In this document: piece after piece, positions 12,025 through 23,925 of the stretch | How positions within the stretch are numbered: the stretch's first letter is position 1 | Layout of the letters: the number at the start of each line of letters is the position of its first letter | The notes under the pieces: generated by a model | Database searches by the model: none | Told to the model about the DNA's origin: nothing | The model's input: only the letters and a program-made list of their open reading frames with translations | From: Lithobates sylvaticus | Lineage: Eukaryota; Chordata; Amphibia; Anura; Ranidae | Length of the DNA: 64,000 nt | Assembly (NCBI GenBank): GCA_028564925.1 | Contig: CM053029.1 | Location: 297,019,168-297,083,167 of the forward strand | Direction of reading: 5' to 3' | Program-made: the position numbers and the translations under genes

Positions 12025-12430
12025 AGCTGATATAACAGAATCATTTATTTTGAAATGTCACATCCCTTCAAGACTGCCTATGCTGATGCTAAGTGACTGT
12101 CCTGTTATGTTGACTGACTATCCTCTTCCTCCTCAATGATCCTGATGATAGCTTGGAAGAACATTTTTGTTTCTGGGTGCCACCACCAGTGGCTAAGGCC
12201 CATTTTTTATGCAATGCTTTGCAACAGGTCTGATTGCTGTGCTCCAAGTACAGCATCTGTGAGGGTTTGCAGTGTTGTGGCACCAGCACCAGTGCCTAAG
12301 GCACAATTTTTCAGCCCCTGTTTAACAGGGGCGTGTAATTACAAATCTTGATCTAATAATTCACAGCAGGGCCCATTCCTGTGCCCACCAAGAGTAACTG
12401 TGAGGGCTTACAGTGTTGTAGCAACACCAA

Positions 12431-13036
12431 CATCTAATGGGGCAAATTTCTGCAGAGTATATACGGCAGGCCCCTACTTTCCAACATCCAACTTAGAAAT
12501 GACTCCTACTTGCAAACGGAAGGAGAAAACAGGAAGTGAAATTCTATCCTGCTAGATTTAATTTGGGAAAAAGGTATCTCCTCTCTACTGATGCTTTATC
12601 ACCAATCCTTGTTTCAATAAAAACCCCACTTTTCCAAAAACATTTGTCATTGGGACGGAAAGTGAGGTGAAATGTTCTGAACAGGTGCACAGACAGCAAA
12701 ACAAATGTTACAGGGGTGATAACCCTTCCCTATGTTCTCCAAAAAGCTTAAAAATAGATTTCTTTGGATGGAGCTACACTTAAAAATGTACCTGTTCAAA
12801 ATTACAAACAGATTCTACTTAGAACAAACCTACAGTCACTGTCTTGTTTGCACCGCCTGTATACTGCTGTTCAGAGTATATAGGGTGGTAGGTATAGGGT
12901 TTTATTTTGGGTGCGGGTTCCCCTTAATATCCATACAAGACCCAAATGGGCTGGGGAGGGGGTGATGGGGTAGCCATGCCATTTTTCTCAAATATTTTCA
13001 TCCATATTGCCAGGACAAGACATGACATTAAAGCCG
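12431..13036. other. Unassigned repeat-like DNA
   Basis: No coding signal. AT-rich with short low-complexity runs; the phrase GGGTTCCCCTTAATATCC near 12910 looks like dispersed repeat sequence, but I cannot assign a family. It continues after the L1 fragment at 13308. Confidence 0.3.
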
Positions 13037-13047
13037 CAAGCAGTTTT

Positions 13048-13296
13048 GTTTAAATATTTTTTATTGAAAAGATTTTTTCACATATACAAAAAAACAAGCA
13101 AGAAAAAAAACAAAAAATAACATTCCACGTTTTTACAAAGTCCCATATATATCTATATATACGTACACATACATAGGACTTATACATAAATATTTACATA
13201 ACAAATAAATAGACACACAGCAAAGAAGAGAAAAAAAAAAAAACACAATCAACAAAACACATGGATCAGTCTCAGTATATTTTTCGTAGAAAAAAA
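13048..13296 (-). mobile_element. Short LINE (L1-type) 3' end with 11-bp TSD
   Basis: A 249-bp AT-rich piece flanked by the exact direct repeat CAAGCAGTTTT (13037-13047 and 13297-13307). On the minus strand it ends with an AATAAA-bearing A-rich tail (about 13060), like the 3' end of the L1 at 29.4 kb. The severe 5' truncation with a TSD fits LINE target-primed insertion. Confidence 0.6.
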
Positions 13297-13674
13297 CAAG
13301 CAGTTTTAAATGGCTTATTTTTTTCCTTTACAAATGTCATGTCATTTTTTGCAGGGACAGTTCTAAACACGGGAAACACATGCCACTTCACAGGCATACT
13401 TTAGACACCCCCCAGGTACCATATTTAAAGGAATGATCGCCGTACAGCCATCATCTCCAGTAAAGCTTGAGACTGGGAGCTGGACGTGGAGACGGATTAT
13501 TATTGCTGCAATCGGGCATCGAGGAAGGGGTGAGATTTAAACAAACACCGCTGTGCCTGCACACCTCGAGTCTGCCGTGACTGCAATCCATTGAGTGTGA
13601 AGTTCAGGAGTGTAATTTGCTGTGGTCTGCTGATTGCTTTCTGCTGACTTTTTATTTTGGAAATGTGAGTGTAA

Positions 13675-14077
13675 GGGCTCTTTCACACGGACGGACCGTA
13701 TGTCCGTTTTTCATCCTTCTGTTTTCGGATGAAAAACGGACATACAGGTATCCCTATGGGATAGCGGGTGTCAGCGGATGAGCATCCGCTGACACCCGCT
13801 CTCGTCCGTGTCCGCTATGCTCCGTTTCTGCAGACGGAGGAAAACCCCATTTTTTCATCCGTCTGCAGAGCGGATCGGATGACGACGGACTCTACGGTCC
13901 GTCGTCACCCGATCTCCCATAGGGGAGAGCGGCGCTCTGACAGGTCCGTCCCTGCACGGAGTGCAGAGACGGACCTGTCATCTTCCTGCTCAGCGGAGAT
14001 CGCTCCGGCGATCCCCGCTGAGCAAGCGGCTATCCATGGGGCGGATCTGCACTGATCCGCCCCGTGTGAAAGAGCCC
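13675..14077. mobile_element. PIF/Harbinger-type MITE, TAA TSD
   Basis: Terminal inverted repeats GGGCTCTTTCACACGG and CCGTGTGAAAGAGCCC are perfect, and TAA is duplicated at 13672-13674 and 14078-14080. A 3-bp TWA TSD with GG-starting TIRs is the Harbinger signature. The 403-bp interior is rich in internal palindromes (CGGACGGACC, GATCCGCCC) and has no transposase, so it is non-autonomous. It reads as one young, intact insertion. Confidence 0.85.
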
Positions 14078-14247
14078 TAATGGTTGAAGCTTTTTAAGTG
14101 AATAAATTGATTTATACGATTTACATTTATGGAGCACCTTATTTTATTTACATGTGGAGAATTTCTGGATATACACAGTGGATATTATGTGATTCGTCTT
14201 GACACATGGTTTTTAAAGCGCTTTTTGTCGGTGAGTGCATTTCTTAA

Positions 14248-15229
14248 CCACCTGATTACTTTGCACTTAAACCCCCCTCGTGACCAGACCAATTTTCAGC
14301 TTTCGGCGCTGACGCACTTGGAATGACAATTGCGTGGTCATACAACACTGTACCCAAATGAAATTTTTACCATTTTTTTCCCACAAATGGAGCTTTCTTT
14401 TGGTGGTATTTAGTCACAGCTGGGGTTTTTATTTTTTACTAAACAAATAAAAAAAAGATGGAAAATTAAAAGTAAAAATAAAATCATGTTTAATAGTTTG
14501 TTATAAAATTTAGCAAACAGGTAATTTTTCTGCTTCATTGATATGCGCTGATGAGGCGGCACTGGTGGGCACTGATAGGCGGCACTGGTGGGCACTGATA
14601 GGCGACACTGGTGGGGACAGATAAGTCGGTACTGATGGGCACAGCAAAGATGGCATGGATGGGTGGCACGGATGGGCACTGATGGATGGCACCAATAGGT
14701 GGCACTAATGGGCACTGATAGGTGGCACTGGGCACTGGTAGGGGACACTGATGAGAACTGGTAGGGGACACTGATGAGCACTGGTAGGTGACACTGATGT
14801 GCAGCACTGGCACTGTGGGCACTGTCAGATGGCACTGGGGGCACTTTTATTTGCAAATGTGGGCACCCTGGGCATATTGCAGTGAGAGGGACTGATGTCC
14901 CTCTCACTGCCGCCGGTGATCGGCTTTTTTTTTTCTCCTCGCGCTGTCAGCGCGAGCAGGAAAAAAAGCCGATTACCGGCTCGGTTAATATCACATGATC
15001 AGCAGTCATTGGCTGACAGCTGATCACGTGGTAAGGGGTCGGGATCGACCCCTTACTCGGATCTGTGATCCAGCGAGTCTCACAGACTCGCGGATCACAG
15101 AGTGCGTTGCGCCCGCCCTTCAGGGGGCACGCAGGCAGCTCGTTGCCGGGCTGACGTCAATAGACGTCGTCCCGGCACATCAGATCCGCGCTGTAGCCGT
15201 CATTTGGCTATAGCGCGGGTCTATAGTGG
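14248..15229. mobile_element. piggyBac-type MITE, TTAA TSD
   Basis: Flanked by TTAA at 14244-14247 and 15230-15233, with short termini CCAC and GTGG. The left 200 bp (ACCAATTTTCAGC, then ATTGCGTGGTCAT, then CCCACAAATGGAGCTTTCTTTTG) is clearly related to the left end of the 8.6-kb piggyBac at 16835, so this is a non-autonomous relative. A minisatellite of GGCACTGATAGGTGG-like units fills 14545-14850, and the GC-rich right half contains short palindromes (for example CTCACAGACTCGCGGATCACAG). Confidence 0.8.
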
Positions 15230-15641
15230 TTAAGGGAAGTCACCTGTCACTGTGGTGTGGTGGAAGGAAGAAGATATTTTACAGATTATTTCAACAGACA
15301 TTGTGGACACTATATGGACTTTTTATTTATGTATTTTGTCTTATATATAAATTTGACACTTTATTTTGTCACGTATCACTGGGTGATATAGTTTTTGTAT
15401 ATATTCGTTTATCACATGCACAGTTTAATTTTTAATTAATATTTTTTTATTACATATTCATTTTTGTGTGTGAGTTGAAATATTCACTATTTTTAGTTTT
15501 AAACGGTCACCATTGTGTGATTGCCAGAGCGCCATTATTTTATTTTTTTCCTTGGATTGAGCACATTTTAAGGTTAAAAATACATTTTTCATTTTCATAT
15601 ATTTCAAGTGGCAGCTGTAGTTTAAACAGATTACTGAAAAA

Positions 15642-16526
15642 ATGATAGATAGAGGCACCTTCCAAGCATCGCATTTCTTTAATCTTAATAATTGGCCAAC
15701 AATAGATTTATTAATGAATATGGGCGGTCAGTTTAAATTACCTTTTTGGCAAGCACGGCAGATTAGACACTTCCTGGAATCCATAGGGCCCCAGGAAAGC
15801 TATAACCGACCAAGAACAAAATTTGAGAGATACTGTGAGGAGAAAGGGTCTTTCCCCCACGGAGTCTCTAAGTTATACGCAATGTTGACCGCCCCTCCAG
15901 AACACTTTAAGATGTCAAGTTTGGGAAAGTGGGAGAGAGATCTGGAACAAATTTTCACAATAGATCAACAACAGAATATAATATACTTAACCTTAAATTC
16001 TTCCAGATGTACTAAGATTCAGGAATTGAATTATAAAATTCTAACGCAATGGTATTACACACCCTCCCTAATGAACAAATTCTCCCAAACGACATTGGAT
16101 AGGTGCTGGAGGGGCTGCCAAGAAAGAGGCACTATTGTACATATTTTTTGGACCTGCCCAATAATTAAAATTTTCTGGCAGGAAGTTCAGAGAATCATGC
16201 AACGATTCACGGATTATCGGATTCCCTGGGACCCGGCATTCTATCTCTTATATTCCTCACAAATCCCACGGGAGAGATATAAAAACTTACTCTTGTGCCA
16301 CATGGTAAATGCTGCTAAAAGTTGTATAACGGCATGCTGGAAGAACCCAGTTGCACCGCAGATTTCCATGTGGCTCAACAAGGTGAGAAATATAGGGATA
16401 ATGGAAAATATGATACCTACATCTATGAGTAAAAAAGAACAAATATCTCAAACATGGGCCCCATGGGAGCTCTTTCTGCAAACTGAGGAAGGTAAGAGAC
16501 AGATTGGAGAGGAAAGTTGGGAGTAA
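15642..16526 (+). CDS. L1 ORF2 protein, C-terminal segment (partial)
   Basis: An open 294-residue frame matching the region downstream of the L1 reverse transcriptase. It contains a conserved CWRGCQERGTIVHIFWTCP block, the Cys/His motif CX3CX7HX4C of L1 ORF2 C-termini, preceded by KILTQWYYTP and followed by FWQEVQRIM. The endonuclease and RT catalytic domains are missing because of 5' truncation, so it has no enzymatic function alone. The annotated Met is simply the first in the open frame, 3 bp inside the insertion. The frame is uninterrupted, suggesting a fairly recent copy. Confidence 0.8.
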   Translation: MIDRGTFQASHFFNLNNWPTIDLLMNMGGQFKLPFWQARQIRHFLESIGPQESYNRPRTKFERYCEEKGSFPHGVSKLYAMLTAPPEHFKMSSLGKWERDLEQIFTIDQQQNIIYLTLNSSRCTKIQELNYKILTQWYYTPSLMNKFSQTTLDRCWRGCQERGTIVHIFWTCPIIKIFWQEVQRIMQRFTDYRIPWDPAFYLLYSSQIPRERYKNLLLCHMVNAAKSCITACWKNPVAPQISMWLNKVRNIGIMENMIPTSMSKKEQISQTWAPWELFLQTEEGKRQIGEESWE

Positions 16527-17282
16527 CTCGAATAGAACTAGTAAAATAGTAAAACAAGTAGAAATGAGGTATATATAAAATGGTCATTGACGTGAGGGAG
16601 GAGAGGGGAGGAGGAGGAGGGGTCAGGGGAGGGGGAGGGGGGGAATCTCTCTTTTTTTTTTCTTGTAGATAAGTTAGGGGGTAATTAACAGGGAAATGTA
16701 GGGAGGGGGAAGGAAAAATAAAATAAACAGGTCTATGGACTTAGAATATAGAAAGGCAGAAGCAGGTATGTAACATGAAGATAATGTGATGCAATATGTA
16801 AAGGCTATGCCGTATCTCTTTATTTTATGTTTAACCACTTTAGCCCCGGACCAATTGTCAGCTTAAGGACCAGAGGTCTTTTTTCAATTTCGCACTGCAC
16901 TACTTTAACTGGTAATTGCGCGGTCATGCAATTTTGTAACCAAACGAAATTTGCGTCCTTTTCTTCCCACAAATAGAGCTTTCTTTTGATGGTATTTGAT
17001 TGCCTCTGTGATTTTTATTTTTTGCGATATAAACGGAAAAGGAGCGAAAATTTTGAAAAAAAAAGAGATTTTCTACTTTTTGTTATAAAAAAAATCTAAT
17101 AAACTCAATTTTAGTCAAACATTTGGGCCAAAATGTATTCAGCCACATGTCTTTAGTAAAAAAAATGCCAATAAGCGTATATTTATTGGTTTGCGCAAAA
17201 GTTATAGCGTCTACAAACTAGAGTACATTTTCTGGAATTTACACGGCTTTTAATTTATGACTACCTATCTCATTTCTTGAGG

Positions 17283-19935
17283 TGCTAAAATGGCAGGGAA
17301 GTACAAAACCCCCCCAAATGACCCCATTTTGGAAAGTAGACACCCCAAGCTATTTGCTGAGAGGCATGTTGAGCCCATTGAATATTTTTTTTTTTTAGTC
17401 CCAAGGGATTGAATAAAGACAAAAAAAAAAAAAAAAAAAAAATTTTTTTTTTAAAGTTGTCACTAAATGATATATTCCTCACACATGCCATCGTTATATG
17501 TGGAGATGCACCCCAAAATACATTTTGCTGCTTCTCCCGAGTATGGGGATACCACATGTGTGGGACTTTTTGGGAGCCTAGCCGCGCACGGGGCCCCGAA
17601 ACCCAATCAACGCCTTCAGGGTTTCTAAGGGTGCAAATTTTTGATTTCACTCCTCACTACCTATCACAGTTTTGAAGGCCATAAAATGCCAAAATAGCAC
17701 AAAACCCCCCCAAATGACCCCATTTTGGAAAGTAGACACCCCAAGCTATTTGCTGAGAGGCATGTTGAGTACATGGAATATTTTATATTTTGCCACAAGT
17801 TGCGGGAATATTACAAACTTTTTTTTTTTTTTGCCCAAAGTTGTCACTAAATGATATATTGCCCACACATGCCATGGGCATATGTGGAATTACACCCCAA
17901 AATACATTCTGCTGCTTCTCCTGAGTACGAGGATACCACATGTGTGGGACTTTTTGGGAGCCTATCCGCATACGGGACCCCGAAAACCAAGCACCGCCTT
18001 CAGGATTTCTAAGGGCATAAATTTTTGATTTCACTCCTCACTACCTATCACTACCTATCACAGTTTTGAAGGCCATAAAATGCCAAGATGGCACAAACCC
18101 CCCCAAATGACCCCATTTTGGAAAGTAGACACCCCAAGCTATTTGCTGAGAGGCATGTTGAGCCCATTGAATATTTTTTTTTTTAGTCCCAAGTTATTGA
18201 ATAAACAAAAAAAAAAAAAAAAAAAAAAATGTATTCAAAAAGTTGTCACTAAAATGATATATTGCTCACACATGCCATGGTTATATGTGGAATTGCACCC
18301 CAAAATACATTTTGCCACTTCTCCTGAGTACGGGGATACCACATGTGTGGGACTTTTTGGGAGCCTAGCCGCGTACGGGGCCCCGAAACCCAAGCACCAC
18401 CTTCAGCATTTCTAAGGGTGTAAATTTTTGATTTCACTCCTCACTACCTATCACAGTTTCGAAGGCCATAAAATGCCAAAATTGCACAAAACCCCCCCAA
18501 ATGACCCCATTTTGGAAAGTAGACACCCCAAGCTATTTGCTGAGAGGCATGTTGAGTACATGGAATATTTTATATTTTGCCACAAGTTGCGGGAATATTA
18601 CAAACTTTTTTTTTTTTGCCCAAAGTTGTCACTAAATGATATATTGCCCACACATGCCATGGGCATATGTGGAATTACACCCCAAAATACATTCTGCTGC
18701 TTCTCCTGAGTACGGGGATACCACATGTGTGGGACTTTTTGGGAGCCTATCCGCATACGGGACCCCGAAAACCAAGCACCGCCTTCAGGATTTCTAAGGG
18801 CATAAATTTTTGATTTCACTCCTCACTACCTATCACTACCTATCACAGTTTTGAAGGCCATAAAATGCCAAGATGGCACAAAACCCCCCCAAATGACCCC
18901 ATTTTGGAAAGTAGACACCCCAAGCTATTTGCTGAGAGGCATGTTGAGCCCGTTGAATATTTTTTTTTTTAGTCCCAAGTGATTGAATAAAGACAAAAAA
19001 AATAAATAAAAAAAATTTATTCAAAAAGTTGTCACTAAATGATATATTGCTCACACATGCCATGGTTATATGTGGAATTGCACCCCAAAATACATTTTGC
19101 TGCTTCTCCTGAGTATGGGGATACCACATGTGTGGGACTTTTTGGGAGCCTAGCCGCGTACGGGGCCCCGAAACCCAAGCACCGCCTTCAGGATTTCTAA
19201 GGGTGCAAATTTTTGATTTCACTCCTCACTACCTATCACAGTTTCGAAGGCCATAAAATGCCAAAATAGCACAAAACCCCCCCAAATGACCCCATTTTGG
19301 AAAGTAGACACCCCAAGCTATTTGTTGAGAGGCATGGTGAGTATTTTACAGCTCTCATGTGTTTTTGAAAATGAAGAAAGTAAAGAAAAAAAAAATTTTT
19401 TTTTTTCTTTTTTCAATTTTCAAAACATTGTGACAAAAAGCGAGATCTGCAAAATACTCACCATACCTCTCAGCAAATAGCTTGGGGTGTCTACTTTCCA
19501 AAATGGGGTCATTTGGGGGTGGTTTGTGCCATCTGGGCATTCCATGGCCTCCGAAACTGTGATTGGCAGTGAGGAGTGAAATAAAAAAATTACACCCTTA
19601 GAAAGCCTGAAAGCGGTGCTTGGATTTTGGGGTCCCGTACGCGGCTAGGCTCCCAAAAAGTCCCACACATGTGGTATCCCCGTACTCAGGAGAAGCAACA
19701 GAATGTATTTTGGGGTGTATCTCCACATATGCCCATGGCATGTTTGAGCAATATATCATTTAGTGACAAGTTTTTGTAAAAAAAAATATTATTTTTTTTT
19801 TTTTCATTATTCAATCTCTTGGGACCAAAAAAAAAATATTTAATGGGCTCAACATTGCTCTCAGCAAATAGCTTGGGGTGTCTACTTTCCAAAATGGGGT
19901 CATTTTGGGGGGGTTTGAACTGTCCTGGCATTTTA
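17283..19935. repeat. Higher-order 393-bp tandem array folding into a palindrome
   Basis: Units begin near 17287, 17683, 18075, 18470, 18862 and 19255 (spacing 392-396 bp). They share ACCCCATTTTGGAAAGTAGA, a poly-T or poly-A segment and GGATACCACATGTGTGGGAC. Odd and even units differ consistently: 17683 and 18470 carry CCACAAGTTGCGGGAATATT, while 18075 and 18862 carry AGTCCCAAG and a doubled ACTACCTATC. The true period is therefore a dimer of about 787 bp. At about 19398 (A10/T10 centre) the array turns around, and 19455-19935 repeats the unit in reverse. Open frames across it are shadows of the repeat. Confidence 0.9.
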
Positions 19936-20871
19936 TGCACAACATTTAGAAGCCTATGTCACACGTCACCCACTCTTCTAACCACTTGAAGATAAAGCCC
20001 TTTCTGACACTTTTTGTTTACATGAAAACATATTTTTTTTTTGCAAGAAAATTACGTTGAACCCCCAAACACTATATATATTGTTAAAGCAAAGGCCCTA
20101 CAGATTAAAATGGTGGGTGTTGCATTTTTTTTTTCCACACAGTATTTGCGCAGCGATTTTTCAAACGCATTTTTTGTGGAAAAAATACACTTTTTTTTAT
20201 TTTAATGCACTAAAACACACTATATTGCTCAAATTTTTGATGAAATAAAAAATATGATCTTAGGCCGAGTACATGGATACCAAACACGACATGCTTTAAA
20301 ATTGCGCACAAACACGCAGTGGCGACAAACTACATACATTTTAAAAGCCTTTAAAAGCCTTTACAGGTTACCACATTAGATTCACGGAGGAGGTCTACTG
20401 CTAAAATTACTGCCCTCGATCTGACCTTCGCGGTGATACCTCACATGCATGGTGCAATTGCTGTTTACATATGACGCCAGACCAACGCTTGTGTTCGCCT
20501 TTGCGCAAAAGAAGGGGGGGCAGGGGTGCTTTTTTTTTTTTTTTTTTAGTTTTTCTTTTTATTTAGCTTTTTTATTTTATTTTTAAACTGTTCCTTCCAT
20601 TTTTTTTTTCTTAGTTGTCATTTTTATTGTTATCGCAGGGAATGTAAATATCCCCTATGATAGCAATAGGCAGTGACAGGTACTCTTTTTTTGAAAAAAT
20701 TGGGGTCTATTAGACCCTAGATCTTTCCTGTGCCCTCAAAGCATCTGACCACACCAAGATCGGTGTGATAAAATGCTTTCCCAATTTCCCAATGGCGCGG
20801 TGGGTATGCCCACCATTAGAATACCTCCCTTCATCCACCCACTTCTAATGATGGGCATACATGCACCATTT

Positions 20872-21565
20872 ATATATGCCGAAGCATGGGGGCATCCTCC
20901 CGCAAAAAAAGTTATGCCACGTATACATGGTCGAACTTTTTTCGACCGTATGTACGTGGCATTAGGAGCAAAATCGCTCCTCCGCCCTCTGCTGCCCCCA
21001 TGCTTCGGCATATATGCTCTTTTTTTTAACTGTGGTGGTGAAATCACCTCCTACAGCGTTGGAGTCGCGGCTTTATGTATCGTGGGAGCAAACGCTGTTG
21101 CTGTCAAGATAAATAAATCCACGCTGCAACTGAATGGCGTACCTGCTAAGCAAATAATGGTTAACATTAAAACAAAGTAACATTAGAGTATAACAGTAAG
21201 ACCTTACCATACCATACCTGCAAAGCAAATACCAAAAAAAAAACATAGTAAAAAATAAAACATTTTGTTAACGCAACCGGTGCCTAAAATATATATATGC
21301 CGAAGCATGGGGGCATCCTCCCGCAAAAAAGTTATGCCACGTACACATGGTCGGACTTTTTTTTCGACCGTATGTACGTGGCATTAGGAGCAAAATCGCT
21401 CCTCCGCCCTCTGCTGCCCCCATGCTTCGGCATATATGCTCTTTTTTTTTAACTGTGGTGGTGAAATCACCTCCTACAGTGTTGGAGTCGCGGCTTTATG
21501 TATCGTGGGAGCAAACGCTGTTGCTGTCAAGATAAATAAATCCACGCTGCAACTGAATGGCGCAC
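20872..21565. repeat. Duplicated foldback inside piggyBac
   Basis: Two near-identical direct copies (about 20872-21145 and 21291-21565). Each begins and is closed by the inverted pair ATATGCCGAAGCATGGGGGC and GCCCCCATGCTTCGGCATAT around about 110 bp containing TTATGCCACGTA and TACGTGGCATTA. Each copy could extrude a long hairpin. A 146-bp spacer separates them. Confidence 0.85.
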
Positions 21566-21789
21566 CTGAAAACAAAAAAATGGTTAACAATAAAACATAC
21601 CTGAAAAGCAAGCATGATAAAACATAATAAAACATTGCAGAATAGAATAGAGTAAAAAAGAGCAACAATAGAGAGAGAACAATAAAACGACAACTATTTT
21701 TGGTTTTTTATTTTATATTTTTTTTTTGGGGTTTTTTTTTTTTTGTACTTTTTTTTTTTTATTTTTATTTTTTACACTTTTTTTTTAAA

Positions 21790-21915
21790 CTATAACTATA
21801 ATTTTAACTGTAACGGTCGGGTCTCAAAATGCGATGGCATTCTTGAGACCCTGTAACTATAATTTTAACTGCAACGGTCGGGTCTCAAAATGCGATGGCA
21901 TTCTTGAGACCCTGT
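21790..21915. repeat. Two-copy direct repeat near transposase 3' end
   Basis: The roughly 60-bp unit ACTATAATTTTAACTG, then AACGGTCGGGTCTCAAAATG and CTTGAGACCCTGT is present twice in tandem just downstream of the transposase stop, in the 3' UTR of the minus-strand gene. The internal GGGTCTCA and TGAGACCC form a small hairpin that could serve as a terminator or structural element. Confidence 0.7.
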
Positions 21916-21953
21916 GAAAGTGTATCCTAGCCTGTGAAATGCTGTACCCTACG

Positions 21954-23925
21954 CTAAAACCTCACTAGTTCGTGGTAGCGTTCAAAGCATTCACCAACGC
22001 AGAGACCAGGATTGTCAGGACAGCGTGGACAATAATAACGGGTGTCACGCCTAAATCCGCGCTTGGTACAGACACGACATCTTCTTTTGGGGGGCTCGTT
22101 GGGTAGGGGTACTCTGGAGGACATGAGGATAATGCCTCTCATGCAGCCGGCTTACTGCATTTGGTAGGGGATGGTGAGGTGTGGAATCGCCTGGATACAG
22201 GAGTTCCATGACAACCGCTCCCTGGAATTCAAGGAAGGGTAACGTCCCGCCTGAAGCTCCGTATAGCACATGAGCATTCAGCAAAGCCAATTGGAATAAA
22301 TAAATAGACACTTTTTTGTACCAGCGTCTAGCCTTACGGACAACTAGGTACGGCGCCAACAACTGGTCGTTGAGGTCCACCCCCCCCATATTAAGGTTGT
22401 ATTCGTGGATACAGAGGGGTTTCGTCACAACACCAGCCGCCGTACGAATTTGGACTGTCGTGTCTGCATGAAGGGAGGTAAGAACGAAAACATTCCTATT
22501 ATCCCTCCACTTCACAGCGAGCAAGTTATTACACTTCAAGCAGGCTCTCTCCCCCAGCCTAAGACGGGAATCTACAAGCCGCTGGGGAAAGCCCCGGCGA
22601 TTAGGTCGCACGGTGCCACATGCTCCAATCTGATGATCAAACAAGTGACTAAACAGTGGCACGCTCGTGTAATAATTGTCCACGTACAAGTGGTACCCCT
22701 TTCCGAATAAGGGTGACACCAAGTTCCACACTATCTTGCCAGCGCTCCCTATGTAATCTGGACAGTTCTCCGGCTCTACGTGACTATCTTTTCCCTCATA
22801 AACCGTAAAGCTCCACGTATAGCCTGTTGCCCTGTCACAGAGCTTGTAGAGCTTGACCCCGTATCTGGCACGCTTGCTGGGAAGGAACTGTTTGAAAGAC
22901 AAGCGGCCAGAAAACTTAATCAGGGACTCGTCAACGCAGACAACTTGATTGGGCGTAAACAAGGCTGCAAAACATTGGTTGAAGTGGTTTATGAGGGGCC
23001 GAATTTTGTAGAGCCGATCAAATTCAGGGTCTCCACGAGGACGACAAAGTTCATTGTCACTGAAGTGCATGAAGCGCAAAATCATCTCGTATCGTGCCCT
23101 GGACATGGAGGCAGAGAACACGGGCATATGGTGGTGCGGTGAGGTGGACCAATAAGACCTCAGCGTCGGGAATTTGTGTAAGCCCATGTTGAGGGAAAGG
23201 CCCAGAAAGGTCTTAAATTCGGAAACCGTAATTGGTTTCCAATCTCTGGCAAGGGAAGGCACTTGGGGATTAGCGGCGATGTGTTGACCAGCGTATATAT
23301 TACTTTGGTCCACAATAGATCTATAGAGATCTTCCGTGAAAAACAGCGAATAAAAATCGGATGGCTTAAAATCAGCTGTTTCCACCTGAATACCGGGTTG
23401 GCCAGTGAATGGGGGAAGTACGGGTTCTGCAGAAGTGGTGGGCACCCAATCAGGATTGGCGAATTCTGCAGGAAGGACACTATGTGATCGACGGGCCTGC
23501 CTTTGTCTTCTTCTTGGTGGCAGCGGGACACTACTTGTGCTTGCCACCTCGCCAGCTTGAACTGCACTTATGGGACTCGCCACGTCACCAAGTGTTACTG
23601 CAGTGCTGGTTTGACTACGTCCAGGGTGTACTAGGCCGCTGGTGCTTGCCAGTTCACCAGAAGGAATAGCGGCGCTAGTACTTCTCTGCTCCATACGAGA
23701 GACCTGCGGTTCCTGCACCTCAACAACATCAGAAGATCGGGATCGGGTACGCCTGACCTTAGCAGGGACCTCACCTTCGTCGTCAGAGCTATCTGTCATG
23801 GAGCCACTGTCGTCTACTGGATCGTATTCTGAGCCTGATTCTGACAGATGAGTGACCTCCTCTTCACTATCTGACATACTCAGAAACAAGTAGGCCTGTT
23901 CACTAGTGTACTTGCGATTTGCCAT
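21954..23925 (-). CDS. piggyBac transposase, one frameshift in C-terminal tail
   Basis: The DDD cut-and-paste transposase. I start it at 23925 (MANRKYTSEQAYLF), the usual piggyBac start context, rather than the upstream in-frame Met at 23964. An acidic Ser-rich N-terminus leads to the conserved core PVFSASMSRARYEMILRF. Catalytic Asp residues are in VVCVDESLIKF (residue 332), YVDNYYTS (416) and MGGVDLNDQL (517). The main frame runs to 22051, but near 22089, in a run of six C followed by four A, the frame shifts by one. The Cys-rich tail (CRVCTKRGFRRDTRYYCPRC, DNPGLCV) continues in the next frame to 21954. That tail is the C-terminal zinc-binding domain used for end recognition. The catalytic core looks intact; the shift could be real or a sequencing error. 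Confidence 0.9.

Larger units (their letters stand above)
8119..12430 (+). mobile_element. ZBED-type hAT DNA transposon, decayed
   Basis: The left part contains a TTCGAACATCGGCC segment (8137-8150) that resembles the start of the short hAT-like piece at 53.7 kb. It is followed by a hairpin-forming ACCGTTCGCATC/GATGCGAACGGT (about 8190-8222), a tandem-repeated 5' UTR and a broken transposase. After the coding end (12024) come about 400 bp of 3' UTR with repeated GTTGTAGCA and GCACCAGCA-type blocks. I cannot fix the terminal inverted repeats or an 8-bp TSD, so both borders are approximate. Confidence 0.7.
13308..15628. other. Older host repeat carrying two MITEs
   Basis: Outside the Harbinger and piggyBac MITEs this stretch has no coding signal. 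Phrases such as ACATTTATGGAGCACC and TTTAAAGCGC (about 14120-14225) resemble PLE 3' terminal regions. The ACACCGCTGTGCC near 13548 is roughly mirrored by GGCGCAGCGGTGT near 25535, so the original host may be another PLE terminal composite now split by MITEs, L1 and piggyBac. Tentative. Confidence 0.3.

Noticed and set aside
17285-19222. Repeated open frames with similar proteins (MKSKIYALRNPEG type)
   Set aside because: They are shadows of the 393-bp tandem array, each cut at the same poly-T/poly-A segment.
17287-19935. CRISPR-like reading of regularly spaced repeats
   Set aside because: The units are contiguous 393-bp satellites without unique spacers, in eukaryotic transposon DNA.
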